From Planococcus citri (taxonomy: Eukaryota; Arthropoda; Insecta; Hemiptera; Pseudococcidae), in contig NC_088679.1 of assembly GCF_950023065.1 (NCBI RefSeq), forward strand, positions 39,308,001-39,372,000: 64,000 nucleotides of DNA. The letters run 5' to 3'. The notes below the pieces were generated by a model. That model made no database searches, was not told where the DNA came from, and saw only the letters and a list, made by a program, of their open reading frames with translations. A program made the position numbers and the translations under genes. How positions within the stretch are numbered: position 1 is the first letter of the stretch; each line of letters opens with the position of its first letter. Of the stretch, positions 1 to 12,680 are shown in pieces.

Positions 1-1157
1 TGTGAGATAGTAGAATAATATTGATAAAAATGCAAAAAAAAGGAAACTGGGCTCGAAAATGTAAATGAAGTACTTTTTGCATCGTAAGCGATATAATTTA
101 ATTTTAACAAGGGTCGCTCTTTTGTTCTTTGATTATAATCAAACGAATATGCAAATTGTAGTTTTTGAAACAAAATCATGCATTATTAATACAAAATAAA
201 TTAAAACATCATTCGACGTATTTCTAAATGAAAATAAAATTTTATTAACTATATTTTTTATGTGTACGCAAAAATTGATGCTATAAGTAAATTGCGGCAA
301 TGTGCTTTATTTGATTTGAAAACCCCATCCATGGTACCTAATGATAAATATGTTAGTCGCTACTCGTAGGTCTAGGTATCGATGTATTGGGAGAGAAGGG
401 TTTGGGTCAAGAGCATGCCTCTGGATATTTTTGTAGTCCAGTTTACTACATATTAATTCTCAGTTTAATCTCATATCGATTAATTGAAAAATAGGCTATC
501 TACTTACTGCCAGAAATCTCGTACAAAAAAATCAATTAAATTGCACAAAAAACCATGTATAGGTATTTAGGTAGGTAGGTCTGTAGTTTATTGAGGAAGG
601 AAAACCATTCGGGTATAAAAATGGTGTAAATTTCGACATATTTTTTCGATCTCAATGGAACCTACATGATGAAGATGGAGAAATTTCAAAGAATATCATT
701 ATCGATACTCGCGAATTCATTTCAATACGAAAATTAAATTATTACGCTCGATCAACCGCTATTTAGCGAGCAACCACGCTCGCGTGAATTACTCGAAGAT
801 GGAATTTTATTCGACATAAATATAGAGACTAGAGAGCGCAGGATGGAGAAACCACTGGCGCTTCTCAATTATTCCCAAATCTGAAGAACAGGCAAAGAAA
901 ACTTAAACCATTAAACATCAATTTACTTGGCGCGCCTTTTCCTTCCTTAATCTAATTTTCGCAATAGCGAATTCATCGACGCGTAATGTTCAACTTAATC
1001 CTCGCAGAGAATGAGAAAATGGTGAAAAGTTGAATAAAATTTATCTTACTCTCTTTTCCCCTGGATTTTTATTTCAGTCTAAGCATACGCACGTATTTTT
1101 TTTGTTGATGCACGCGTATTAATTTTCTGTGTAGGTACGAGTAAGTTATATGTCCAA
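1..1157. other. Non-coding A+T-rich DNA
   Basis: I see no open frame with coding character, no convincing splice-bounded exon and no RNA gene. Short TAGGTAGGTAGG-type runs occur near 567-582. The stretch is probably intronic or intergenic DNA upstream of the Dscam-type exons. Confidence 0.5.
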
Positions 1158-1170
1158 GGTATCTAACAGG

Positions 1171-1271
1171 TAGTGCAAGTAGTGAAAGTAGTGTAAAAGT
1201 AGTGATTTTTAAAATGGGTAGTGAAAGTAGTGAAAAAGTAGTGAATTTTGTTTAAAAGGTAGTGAAAAAAT
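1171..1271 (+). repeat. Degenerate GTAGTGAAA tandem array
   Basis: About ten copies of a 9-12 bp unit, GTAGTG followed by a variable run of A, are visible, some separated by short T-rich spacers. A shorter array of the same unit in the same orientation lies at 2173-2206. The unit is too short and too A-rich to encode anything recognisable. Confidence 0.75.
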
Positions 1272-1348
1272 GAAAAAGTTCAAATTCGTTCCTTTTTCTC
1301 GATATTTATTCCGTAGAAAAGAGCTCATTTGTCGACTTTTTTAGAGCT

Positions 1349-1555
1349 TGAATTACACATTTTTGAGAGCTTTTGCCCTCGCTTCGCTCGGGCTGTTTAC
1401 TCTTTTTCCTCGTGGACAACTTTTGTTCAAATTCAAGAAAAGTTCAAAGTTTTAATCAGGAAAATAAACTTCTCCCTGCACGAAGAAATTTTTTTTCACT
1501 TCTCGAAACATGCATTTTTGAAAGCTTCTGCCCTCGCTTCGCTCGGGCTCGTTTG
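1349..1555 (+). repeat. Two direct copies of a GCCCTCGCTTCGCTCGGGC block
   Basis: The 19-base G+C-rich block GCCCTCGCTTCGCTCGGGC occurs at 1375-1393 and again at 1530-1548, 155 bp apart. Each copy is preceded by a similar ATTTTTGA(G/A)AGCTT(T/C)TG leader. The block can fold on itself through GCCC and GGGC ends. It stands out sharply from the A+T-rich surroundings. No function is assigned. Confidence 0.7.
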
Positions 1556-2232
1556 CTTTTTTTTCAATTTTGAATTTTTCAAAGAAAAAATTATTTGAAT
1601 TTTAAAATTTTGAAGCAAAGTAATAAACTTTTTATAATTAACCAATTCGTCACACTAAAAATCATCGTTTTTTTACACGTATGTAGGCTACCTCCTTCTC
1701 AAAATTAAAAATTTGGTTTGTTAAAAAAAAGTTTTTTATTCGCTCAGTTTCATTACATCAGCACGAACCTTTAGCGTGAAAAAAATCAAAAATTTTCGAC
1801 ATCGGCTTGCTTGAAAAAAATCGTGGGATGTTGAAGACATTGGAAAACTAAAAGCGAAAAATTCTTAATTTAAAATTTAGCCTCCTGCCGGCTCCTTTTT
1901 TATAAAATCTCTAGTGTTTAAAAAATGTCCTGCTAAAGTCCTGATTTTTTATTTTGAAATTTTGTTTGACACCTTGTCTTATAACGAATGTAATAAACTC
2001 GTTTATTTGTGTTGTTTTTTTCAATAATTTTGATTGAAATTACAAATTTTCTTCCAGTATCAACTTTTTTTTTTTAAATTTCCATGTGAAAAATTTGACT
2101 TTGTTAATTTTTTGTGTGTGGGGGGGGGGAGGTGGCCGAGTGGATGGCATTCTGAAAATTTGGTTGAGAAAAGGTAGTGAAAAAAGTAGTGAAAAAGTAG
2201 TGATTTTTTCAAAAAATAATCCGTTAGATACC

Positions 2233-5200
2233 CTGTATGTATATGGAATTGTGGGGGATCTAGGTAGCATGATACGTCTTTTACATTAGGAATCTCGTCT
2301 ATCTGAGGGATGGGAAATTGAATAAATTTTTCGTAAGCGTTGGAAATTCTGGTTGAAATTCAAATAGTAAATACTCATTGAAAAAGAAGGATCAAATTCA
2401 TGAAAGTTCAAACTCAATAGCCTTGAATTCCCTAGGTAAGTAGGTGCTTAAAAAGAATTCGAATATCATCTATCACATTTTCAAAATTTTCTAGGAATTT
2501 TTTTTTATTAGGAGGGGCCTGAAGGGATACTGAAGGAATCAATTAAAAAATTAAGTGATTATTCGAACTCAAGTCTCTTCAAAAACCTGACAAATAACGT
2601 ATACCTATCAGATGCATTTTTCAATTTTTCAACATTGGAGGGAATAATATGAAGCAGTCGATCAAATTAGAAAGTCAATGTTTGAACTCAGTGCCTTCAA
2701 ATTAATAACAAAATAATATTTTGAAATTGAAAAAAAAATTCTCAATAAGGCTTTTCTATTCCTGTCTTCCACATATTTTGAAATCTTATTTTGAAAATCA
2801 GTTTCTTAAAAATAAAACATTTTTTTGATGATTAAGCTTAATAAAAAAAATTGTAGCCAAATAACCAGAAAATAAGCAAAAAGAATTAGGCTATACTTAT
2901 TTAATATTCGTTGAAATTTTCACAAATTTCACAGAGGTAACTTCAAACCTCCACTTTACAGTGGTGATAGAATTTTTCCTCTCCTCTCATCAATCAATTG
3001 GAAAATGTTGATTGAATGGCCTTACAAGCGTTAAAAATTTTCAAACTGAGCTCTTCGGAAGGAGGGAGATTTGAACTTCTATTAGGAAAATTCTCCAGAA
3101 AATAACATTTTAAACATTTAGAAAATCTTGCACATTAAATTTGGAAAAATTTGAAAGATATCAGCTTGAAAAATTGAAATGCAAGGTTCTGTGTACTTGA
3201 AAGAGAATTAAATAACTTACAATAAAAATTATGGTAGCATAAGAATTTTTGAAAATTGTTGTACATCTTCTTTCACAAACTAGACCATAAAAATTTATAG
3301 GTAAGAAATCCCTCAAGAGCATTTTAATTAATAGACTGAAAATTTAGCTTCCCTGTAAAATCATGTGCCTTGCAGCTGTCAATGTTGCTTTGCTCTAGGA
3401 TCTAAAAGTAACACTTCCTCTAAGAGTAATTTTTTCTTATAAAAATGAATACTTTTGAAAAATAAGAGCAGGTAAATGGAAAACTGGAGGAGTGAAGTTT
3501 GGAAAGATTTTATAGCATTATAAAACTGCCGAAATTACGCTCAAAAATGGAAAAAGCTATGGTACCTTTCTAAGCACTTTTTTTTCGCCAGAATTAATAT
3601 GATTTTTCTGAATGAATAATAAAACCTTTAATGAAACAAAGAGAAGTGAAAAGTGTCAATTTCACCCTGAAAAAAATTTGTCTCTTTAGAAAATTGACTA
3701 TATTAACATTAAGAAAATTTAAAATTTAAACTGCATAAGCAAATGTATATGAACTCATATGTTAGTGATCTCGTGAAGTGGTACTTAATGACTGCTGACT
3801 TGGGAGTAATTTTTATTTTATTTGTGATGCGTATTTTTACAATAATATTTTGTTTTAAGATGACCGAATACTTACTCTCTTACATATTTCAACATAAAAG
3901 TAAACTAAATTGAAAAAATACTTTTTATTTATTTTATAAAACGACTTTTCAATTCATTTTCCATCTCCATTGTGAAAAATTTCTAAAACAATATTTTTGT
4001 AATTTAGAGTTTTTTTTTCAAAATAATTTCCCGCAATACAAAAGCTTTGCGAGATTACATTTTAACAAAAATCCTGCTCCGTTACTAGGTCATCGTAAAA
4101 ATTTTTCCATTTTCTTTCGTGTCATTAGTTTTTGTTTTCATTCTTTTACACTTCTTTTGATCAGTTTTACTGATGAATTCATTCGCGCCGTACGATTTGT
4201 TTGTGTTGAAATGCTTTCGTATACAACTTATTCTAAAATGTCCTAGATTTTCATTTAAGTGGTGTCTCATTTCGAAGGTTTTGTTTGATCTGGGTTACCG
4301 GCTTCGAAATAGATTTAAGAGAAATTGTTGTAATTAAGATTTCATCATTCTTTACAGCACGATGAGACAGAGAGAATGCTACTGCAAAGGGTGAAAATAC
4401 ACCTACTTACTTTCGAAGGTAAACTTGCGGGTACATTTTACGCGATGCTCGTTCTCTACATTTAGCCGAGACTACGTGTTCGTGTCGCCTCGTTTACAAA
4501 ACCTAGCTTCAATTTTCATGCCAACTAATTCGACAAATGGGGATGCAGATTGTCTTCTCGCTTCTAATTAGGTACACCGGAATATTCTGTCGAGAAAATA
4601 ATTGCGGCTCCAATTTATTTCATAAAATATTCACCTTTGGAGGGTTGAACTTTTCGCGGTGCCAAGTCCCTCGGTATTAATATTTATCTGCTTATAATCA
4701 AAAAACTAAGAAAATTCTTTATTAGTTTATGAAATTTTTAATGAAAACGGGAAATTTTAAACGGTTTGATATTAACACGGTAAATATTAAATACCCTCGG
4801 CAAAAGTGAATTCTTCGTTACGATATACTTAGGGTAAGGTACCTAACCTACCTAATACTATGCTATGTCGAGAAAAAAAACCTATCGTTCGGGTATTTAT
4901 TCTACGCGGCTAAATTCGTTTAATTCGAAAACGCTTTTTAATACGATAAAGCTATGCTTATGTAGTTAGTAGGTACTAGAGATACGAAACACCAGACTAT
5001 GTATTGATAATTTGCAAATGTATTTAATTAAATTCACCGAAATGAGCTCTTTTCCAAGCAACAGTAATTTTTTATACGAGATGAATTCGGTATAAAACTT
5101 GATAATATTTGTGTTGGATGTTGTTTTAGTAAAATATACCACCATCCACTCAAAATCATCCGCAGTATCTCGTAATTTGCGGTTAACCTGATAAAGCTCG

Positions 5201-8200
5201 ATGGTGTCTTCTAAAATTAAAGACGGTATTCGCGAAATTTTATTTTACATTAACGTGTAGCGCAGTATTTTATTAGTAAAATATTACTCATTCGTTAATT
5301 TTATACCTAATCATTAATTTTAAACGTAGACTAAACTGTACGTTTACACTAAGGTATAGGATGTGTTATATGGAAGTGATTTACATCTTTAAACATATGC
5401 CTAATCCTTATCATTTATAAGCAGCATTTGGTTTCGTTAATTATTCATATTGTTAGTTCCATTTACGTACAAATTCACGCTAAAACCCTTCCATTTCAGC
5501 CACCAAGAATTCCTAATTCAAGTGTTAAATTTAAACTTCATTAGTCATTCGTAATGTTGATTGCTAGCGCCAATGGTGGCGTTATAGTCCTGAATTTTGG
5601 TTTACAAATCGACGAATTAGGTATAGTTTTTCTTCGAATTTGATTTCAAGAAAGGCATAGGGAAAACTTCAGAAAGGAAGGAAGGATGGGAAGGTTTTAG
5701 AGAAGTTTTCTCAGGTACGGGGTGGCTCAGGAGAAAGTTTAGAAGCAGAACTGAATTTACCTAATTCTTTTTTATTGACACGTTTTACAAATTTCGCGAG
5801 ATAGAAATAATTTCTAGACTCTCCTCAAAGAATAATAAGATTTGGAAGATGTGTGATGAAAAAATACACAATTTCTTGGTAAAAAAAAAAGAATTCTACG
5901 ATTTTTTAAATCACACCATCTAAATCCTATCTATTTTGTCTTGACGAGATTCGACTTAACTAAATGCAATAATTTCGACTTTCTAAACCTATTGGTTCTT
6001 TTTCATTTTCAATAACAGTACAGCCCGATAAATTTACCTACCCCTTATTTTAAAATGAACAAAATCAACATGCTGATGAAAAACTCTATGATATAAATTG
6101 GCATCGTATACTTCAGCCACATAGATTGATGTAAAAGCTGGTTATTTTATAAGTCAACTCCGAAACTATACTAGTTTTAATGAGATGGAAGCGTATTTAT
6201 GGTTTTTAGTGAAACTGGCGAATGTCGCTTTGCCATTATTTCAACCGCGACTGGTGGGTGAACTTTGTAGTTGATGAAAGTTGAACGTTATATGATAAAT
6301 TTATATTGTAATTGTACACGTTTCGTTTTTGAAACATTTTTTTTTCTCTAAAAGTTCACTGTTTTTACATAATTTCGCCAAACTACGTAAAATAACATTT
6401 TTATATGTGCTTCAGAGTAAGAGTGTTTCAGTATTTCATATGCAGCCGTGTAGGTTGTTGACTTTTTTCTCTCTCAATTTCCTTTCCTTGATCTTTTCTG
6501 GCTACTATGTGCCTACCTAGCTACCCAGCCATCTACCTACATTAGCTATACGTACCTACATGTTAACAGGAAAAATGTTTTATTCATTCGAATCCACCCT
6601 ATATGCTAACTACCGCTCTTGAACACGGTTTCATTTCAGGAGTTAGGTAATTAGAATGCATTTTTTCTTTTATTTCTTCCGTCCTTTCTTTTTTAATCTC
6701 TTCAGTGATAATGCAGGTATCTGTGGTTTCTCCATTCAAAGTGTTGTGGGTAAGTTAGAGGTACCTACTGACGATTTAATAAAATGATCTTGAGATAGAT
6801 ATGTTCAGTGTGTTCTACTAGCTGCAGTTTGCAGTTTTTTGTTGCTGAGTACCTACAGAAATGAAAATTATATCGAGGCAAAAAATGTTCTTTTTGGTCA
6901 CTCATCACGCACCGATTTTTCTCTCGTAGTTTATGCCGTAGCATCAGCATGTGAAGATCTATGAGAGGTTTTCCCTCCAAAAAAATATTCAGCTTTCAAA
7001 CGTAAAATCAGGAGTCCTTCGTTTTTTTGTTTAAATTTTTGAAAAATTGTTTCTTGACCCCCCCCCCCTCCCCCTCCTTAACCCATTTTCCGGAAATATC
7101 ATTACCCATGATAAAGCTAGTTGATCAGTTCATTGAATTCAATAAGAATTTAATTCTATTAAATCGCCTTAAAAAATATTCTTTTATAAAAAAAACCTCC
7201 AAAAAAATCCAGAACTAAAAATTTGAAAAACTCAATTTTTGAGAAAATCGCCTTCAAAGTTTTTATTCTGAAAAAAGCTGAAATTTCATATAATCCCAAA
7301 ACCTTCATACCTAAAATTGAAGATTATTGTTTCTGATGTCAAATATTACTACCCACCTGCAATAGCGATTTTTTTACGCAATCTTTTCATGTTTAAGCCT
7401 GAAAAACAATGATTTAATGAATTACAATTTCACATAAAAATTAATTACTCTGTTCAAAAGCAGAAAAAAATGATTAAATTACATTTTCTGTCAAAATTCA
7501 ACTTGTAAAAATAAAAATCGTAAAAAAAATTTTCAAATCATGTAGAATAACTTCCCTTTCTTAATTATCGTTTTTGGCGGGTTCATCAGGGCAAATAAAA
7601 AGGCAAGCCAAGGACACCGATTTTGCGAAATATCATATTTTCAGAGACAAGTACGATCAGAACGAGCCATTGCGTAGGTTTTGAAAATAACATTGCGGGA
7701 TAACATTTTTATGAGGACAGTGAACCAGTGCAGCCACTCGCCAGAAAAAAATGTTGGATTGGGAAGCTTCCAAAAATAATTGAAAATTGCTCTAAAATTT
7801 GCGCAAAAAGTGTGTGACAGTTTTCAAATGTGAAATGTGAGCTTCCTATGGACTAATTCCAATTGCAATTTGCACAATAATGGACCTTCGTGTTCTATGA
7901 TAATGAGTATGTGTCAATTTTTCCCCCAAAAAATGAAGTTCATGACACTTTATAACATTCATTTTCAAAAACATGGTGTGTGACAGCCAAGTCGAAGGAC
8001 ATTTGGGGTATAAAATCGAATGTACACCAATGAAAGGAGGGGCTAAAAATCTCAATGCCACATGTGAAATGTGTGGGGGATGATCCTTGAATGGACCAAA
8101 AAAAAAAATAAAAAAATGCATGCTAAAACCTTTGAGAAATTTGCCATGTACACGATTTTTACCTTTTTTTGAGAATTACCCACATACATAACACGTACAT

Positions 8201-11200
8201 GCTGACCACCTCATAAGTGTGATTAATGAAAAAAGATGATGTTCAAATGAAGCCAAAAAAGGTTATGCATACAAATAAAAAGCAATTTTATTGAAAAAGT
8301 TGAATTTCCATTGGAGGGGAGGGGGAGGGTTTTTAGGTACACGTTGATGTCGGTGACAAGTTGAGAAATTAAATTTCGTCATCAGCTAGATCACTTAAAT
8401 CTGGCAAAGTTTGAAAAAATTCAGAGATTCTAATAGAAATAGATCATTCGTGTTCCAAAAAAATTGTGTTTGGTTTAGTTCTTGAGGAAAATATTTTAGT
8501 TTGTGTTTTTTTAAATGCTTTTTTCTCTTTTCTAACTAATCCAAAATTTTTTAAGGCCATGGTGCAGTCATGAGTCAAGTGCGATAAAGGAATAAATTCC
8601 TTTTCTCTTCGAGGTTGAAAAAGGTTCTTAGAACATACAAAAATGTGCGTTTTTCTGCTTTTTGAAGCATCTTCATTTTCTAAAGAATTATCGTACAACA
8701 TGGGAATTTTTTAGAAAGTTTTTTAGAAAATGGACTATCTGAAATTTTGACTTTCTTATGCTTAATAATCATTTTTGTTCTCATCTTACCTTGGAAAAAC
8801 CCTGGCTACGCCACGTACTTGATGAAAGTGACACTAATTACTACATACAATAGAACCTACAAACAAAAATTTGTTTTGCTCAAAAAGTTCCTTACATCAG
8901 CTCCTGTAGACCTGATGGTCGATTTTCACCAAGTAGGTACCTAGTTTCAAAATCTGACAATGAGAGGAGAGGCTTCTCATCCTTCTTGGACGGCTGTACT
9001 CCTCGTGTTATTTTTGAGACCATTTTGAAAAATTGAAATTTTTGTAAGAATGAATTTCTTGTTTGAGCTCCTTAAATTCAAAAAATGAAAAAAAATCAGT
9101 ACTTGATTGAGTGATCGATGCAAAAGTTCATTTTTTAAAATCTAATTTTAGTGTAAAAATAATGTTTTTAGTGCAATTGCAATGAAATCTAACAAAAAAC
9201 GTTGTTTTGTATTGTAAAAATTGACAATTCAAAACACAGGTAAATACATACGTAAGCAATGTAATTTAGAATCTCATAAGTCATAATCTACCCATTGGTT
9301 GTTGCCCACATTATCAGATGCGACATGCGAGGCACTAAATGGCAAGACAACACAACACGTCTTGTATGATGCAAAATGACAGGGTGACGATAGTAATTAT
9401 GGTATTCTTGCGCAAAGTTTTGATTACCTAACAGTTGAGAATACTTTTGGAAACTTTGCGTCGGCGCTGCGGCGTATTTCAAACGGGACGAGTTTTAAAA
9501 TACTCTTATAAAAGGAAACTAAGACGACATATAAAAATGATTACCTATCCAAAATTGACGGAAAATGAGAATGACTCGCGACAAAATAATTTACACGCCT
9601 CTTAAAACACTGAAATGTTTAAGGGAAATTCAACTTTATGTTTAGTTAATTGAAGGATAAATATATGTAGGTCTGTAAGGTACCTACTAAGCGAAGTAGA
9701 CTCTAACACTCAGCAGCAAATGCCTATATTTGAGCGTATAATTTCCGAATTTCATTGAAAACCCGAATAAATATGTTATTGTATCATCTTTTAGCATTCA
9801 TTCGATTTTAATAAACGTGAAATTTCGTTTTTGGTCGTAAAACGAAAATGAACAAGATGCATTTAAAGGATGTCTGAGCAGTGTATAAAATCGCGTACAG
9901 AAGAGCACTCCACAGGGAATCGTACACAGCGCGTATACCATTGCTCACAAAATAGGTAATAACATTTTTGAAGTGTACGAGGAAATGCTAGGAATTAGTC
10001 TGTGGAAGCACGGGTGAATATATAGTGTAAATAAAACGAAAAGTGTGCTATTTCGTTACATCGGCGGATTTCTAGTAATGCCAACGAGTTGTAATTAAAC
10101 TTCGCCGGGCGAATTCGTTTCCCCTTTTTATGTCGTACCTTTCAACATTTTATATTTCAACGAGGGACGGCCGCCTTTTATTGTTCACAACCAAAGCAGA
10201 ATGAATAGAGACAAAATTACATCTTCTGTAAAATTTCTATTCAAGTTTTTTTTCCAAGTCTCCAGCATCCAGACCCTGGTGATAAAGAGCACCTCGACAT
10301 AACGTAAAATTTCATTGTGCCGGGTTTCATTTTTATTCGAAATATATACTACTAGGTGTTGAGAGTCAAAATTCTAACCGGTATAACGTGAAAGGAAATG
10401 CAATTTTTTTCTTCGTAACACATATGGAATGTTAGACAGAACGGTATATAGCTATTCTCATTGTGTGTAGTTTTCAAAGATTACAACTGCTTGAGTTGAA
10501 TACATGCCTAGTTGTGTAAAACTATCGTAGGTAACTTTCGTACAAATAAATTTAATTTATCTTTGAAAATGGCGGAAGAAATGCAAGGGTGAATTTCAAA
10601 ATATAAACGAGTCGCACCGAGAAATATATTTCTCAGCTCACGCAAAATGAATAAAATATTTTTTTCTTCAACACTCGTCTCGAGCCAGAAAAGGAAAAAA
10701 GTTTTTTCTTGTTTGTTGAAACATATTTCGTTAGGTGAATGTACGACGTCCACGAGAAATTAAATACGACTTATATGAACTCGCAATTTCTATTCCAACT
10801 TTCGAACACGTTGATATGTGAAAAGTTATCGCGGAAATCATGACGGTTTCTTTAATTTTTCGGTTTTGGCGTGAATGCGAAAATTTAAATAGCGAAGTTT
10901 TCCATCGAACGATGTCGTTTTTCGGCGAATATTCTCAAATTGTATAGCTCCTCGTTAATGCTCGAATCAACAATCAAATCGATGTTTTTTCTTCGCAGTC
11001 GTCCAAGTTAATGAAGAATCGATTCGAAGGATGGTTTTGTGAGATAAAAATGTTCCTAAATGAGAAAATTTTCGATTACGTTGTGAAAAATACAATCATC
11101 ATCGAACACCTATTATACATTGTAGTATTTTCAATTAAATTACCCATTTTTCTTAAATTTCCCAAGATTTTGTTTTTATAAATTTCTAACAGAAAAATTA

Positions 11201-11284
11201 TCCAAGGAATGCGCAATGGCATGCGAGGAAAGTGCACTAGTCTTGCATATACGTACCTACACTTACCCAAAACTCAATTTCAAG
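2233..11284. other. Non-coding A+T-rich DNA
   Basis: No gene is supported. The longer open frames here are low-complexity, rich in Phe, Lys, Leu and Ser, and lack splice context or recognisable domains. A C-rich tract lies at about 7059-7076, and a cluster of CTACC/TACCTA motifs at about 6506-6562. The stretch most likely belongs to a long intron or intergenic region. Confidence 0.5.
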
Positions 11285-12680
11285 TAAATAGATTTGTCTC
11301 CAGATTACAGATTTGTTTGCTTCTGTGAGCAGATATTGCGATGGAAAAAAAATAACACAAATCGATTAAATAAACAGATCTATCTCCAAGTTATAGATTT
11401 GTTTAAGTATACTTCATTTTGAGCAGATTTTTCATTTAAAAAAAATAAAAAAAAACGAAAGAAAAACCTAACTCAATTGAACCAATCTGTGTTCTCAGTT
11501 ACCGATTGGTTTTCCTACTTCATTTTGAGCAAATTTTATAACAAAATAAAATAAATGGAATTAAACAAATCTATTTACAAGTTATAGAGATTTTTGAACA
11601 GATTTTTCATTTTAAAAAACAAAAAAAATACTTAACTCAGTTCGAAATAAACCAATCTGTTTTCAGGTTACAGATTTGCTTACTTCATTTTGAGCAAATT
11701 CTTTAAAAATAGAAAATTAATGGAAATAAACAAACCTCTCTCCAGGTTAAAAATTCGTTTGGCTACATTTTGAGCATAGGTATAGCCTATATAATATTAT
11801 TATTATTATTTTTTGAGAAAGAAAAATATTTCATTTGAAGAGTAGATACAAATCTATCTAAAGATTGCAGATTTTTAAACCTAATTTTAAGCCAAATTTT
11901 ATTTTAAAAGATGAATAAATAAAGTGATCAGATTTATCTTTTGGTTGTACAGATTCGTTTACGGTCATTTTGAGCCGATTTTCTGGGGGCGGGAAGCATC
12001 TCAAATCGAAGAAAACAAATCTGTTTACAAGTGAAGAGTGATATTCCAAAACTCGCTTTGTCCATTTTTATCAAAGTTGGGTTTTCAGTGGTACCTGGTA
12101 AATGAAGTATTAACTCACATCCCTACATCATCAACCTACCAAAATGAGGTGTTAAACTCACCTAAATAGCCAATTCACTAAAAATTAAAAAAAAATAATG
12201 TTCCAAAACGCGTTTTGTCCATTTTTATTGAAATTTTTTTCAGCAGTATTTAGTGGATGAAATGTATACCTACACTCCTACATCATAAATCAACCCAAAT
12301 AAGGTGCTAAACTCGCCTAAAAAGCCAATTTACCCGTTTAAAGGGAAACTGTTTTTCCTCTCTCCTGAAAAGTTGTGAAAATGGACAAAGCGAGTTTTGG
12401 AATATCACTCTTCAAGTTGAAAATTTTCGATCAATTTTTTTAGAATGAAAAAAAAAAGACTCAAGTATAAAGTAAACAGATCTGTCTACAAGATTCAAAT
12501 TTGTTTGCTGCATTTTGTGCTGAGTTTTGTATTGAAAAAAACGCCCCAACTCGGAATAAACAAATTAGCTTCGAGGAATTTTTTTACGTGCTTCATGCTG
12601 AGCAGATTTTTCAAGAAAAAATATTCAGGTTAAGAAATTGATCTCCTGGTTACAGATTTGCTTATACCTACTTCAGCGTG
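11285..12680 (+). repeat. Degenerate tandem array, units about 80-115 bp
   Basis: About eleven diverged units are visible. Each carries a core like (A)AATCTGT-T-C-AGGTTACAGATTTG, followed about 15-25 bp later by TTCATTTTGAGCAGATTTT and then an A-rich stretch ending in AATAAAC. Unit starts fall near 11289, 11376, 11483, 11567, 11655, 11733, 11850, 11930, 12016, 12478, 12562 and 12640. The unit length varies because of the A-rich spacers. One unit, starting at 12016, is interrupted by a MITE at 12033-12413. The array is not coding. Confidence 0.8.
12033..12413. mobile_element. MITE, 381 bp, perfect 36-bp terminal inverted repeats
   Basis: The left terminus begins GAAGAGTGATATTCCAAAAC (12033 onward), and the right terminus ends in its exact inverse at 12413. 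The match continues for 36 bp before the first difference. The element is flanked by a 4-bp duplication AAGT (12029-12032 and 12414-12417). Removing the element and one AAGT restores ACAAGTTGAAAA, which matches the equivalent point of neighbouring tandem units. The interior has two diverged direct copies, offset about 155 bp, starting near 12041 and 12198. No transposase is encoded, so it is non-autonomous. The superfamily is unresolved; 4-bp duplications are known from several cut-and-paste groups. Confidence 0.88.

Larger units (their letters stand above)
1158..2232. mobile_element. Possible terminal-inverted-repeat element flanked by GTAGTG arrays
   Basis: The left edge reads GGTATCTAACAG (1158-1169) and the right edge is its near-perfect inverse, CCGTTAGATACC (2221-2232), with one mismatch in 12. 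Just inside each edge lies a short array of GTAGTGAAA-like units in the same orientation (about 1170-1271 and 2173-2206). No protein-coding frame of transposase type is visible. I could not identify a target-site duplication, so the boundaries and the element nature are inferred. It could instead be a composite of simple repeats. Confidence 0.35.

Noticed and set aside
7820..8100. Two ATGTGAAATGTG blocks about 233 bp apart, considered as a repeat unit
   Set aside because: Similarity beyond the 12-mer is too weak to define a unit or boundary.
10508..10753. Minus-strand 81-codon frame and many similar 60-95-codon frames across the window
   Set aside because: Rich in Phe, Lys, Ile and Leu as expected from A+T-rich DNA, with no motifs, paired splice sites or neighbours supporting a gene.
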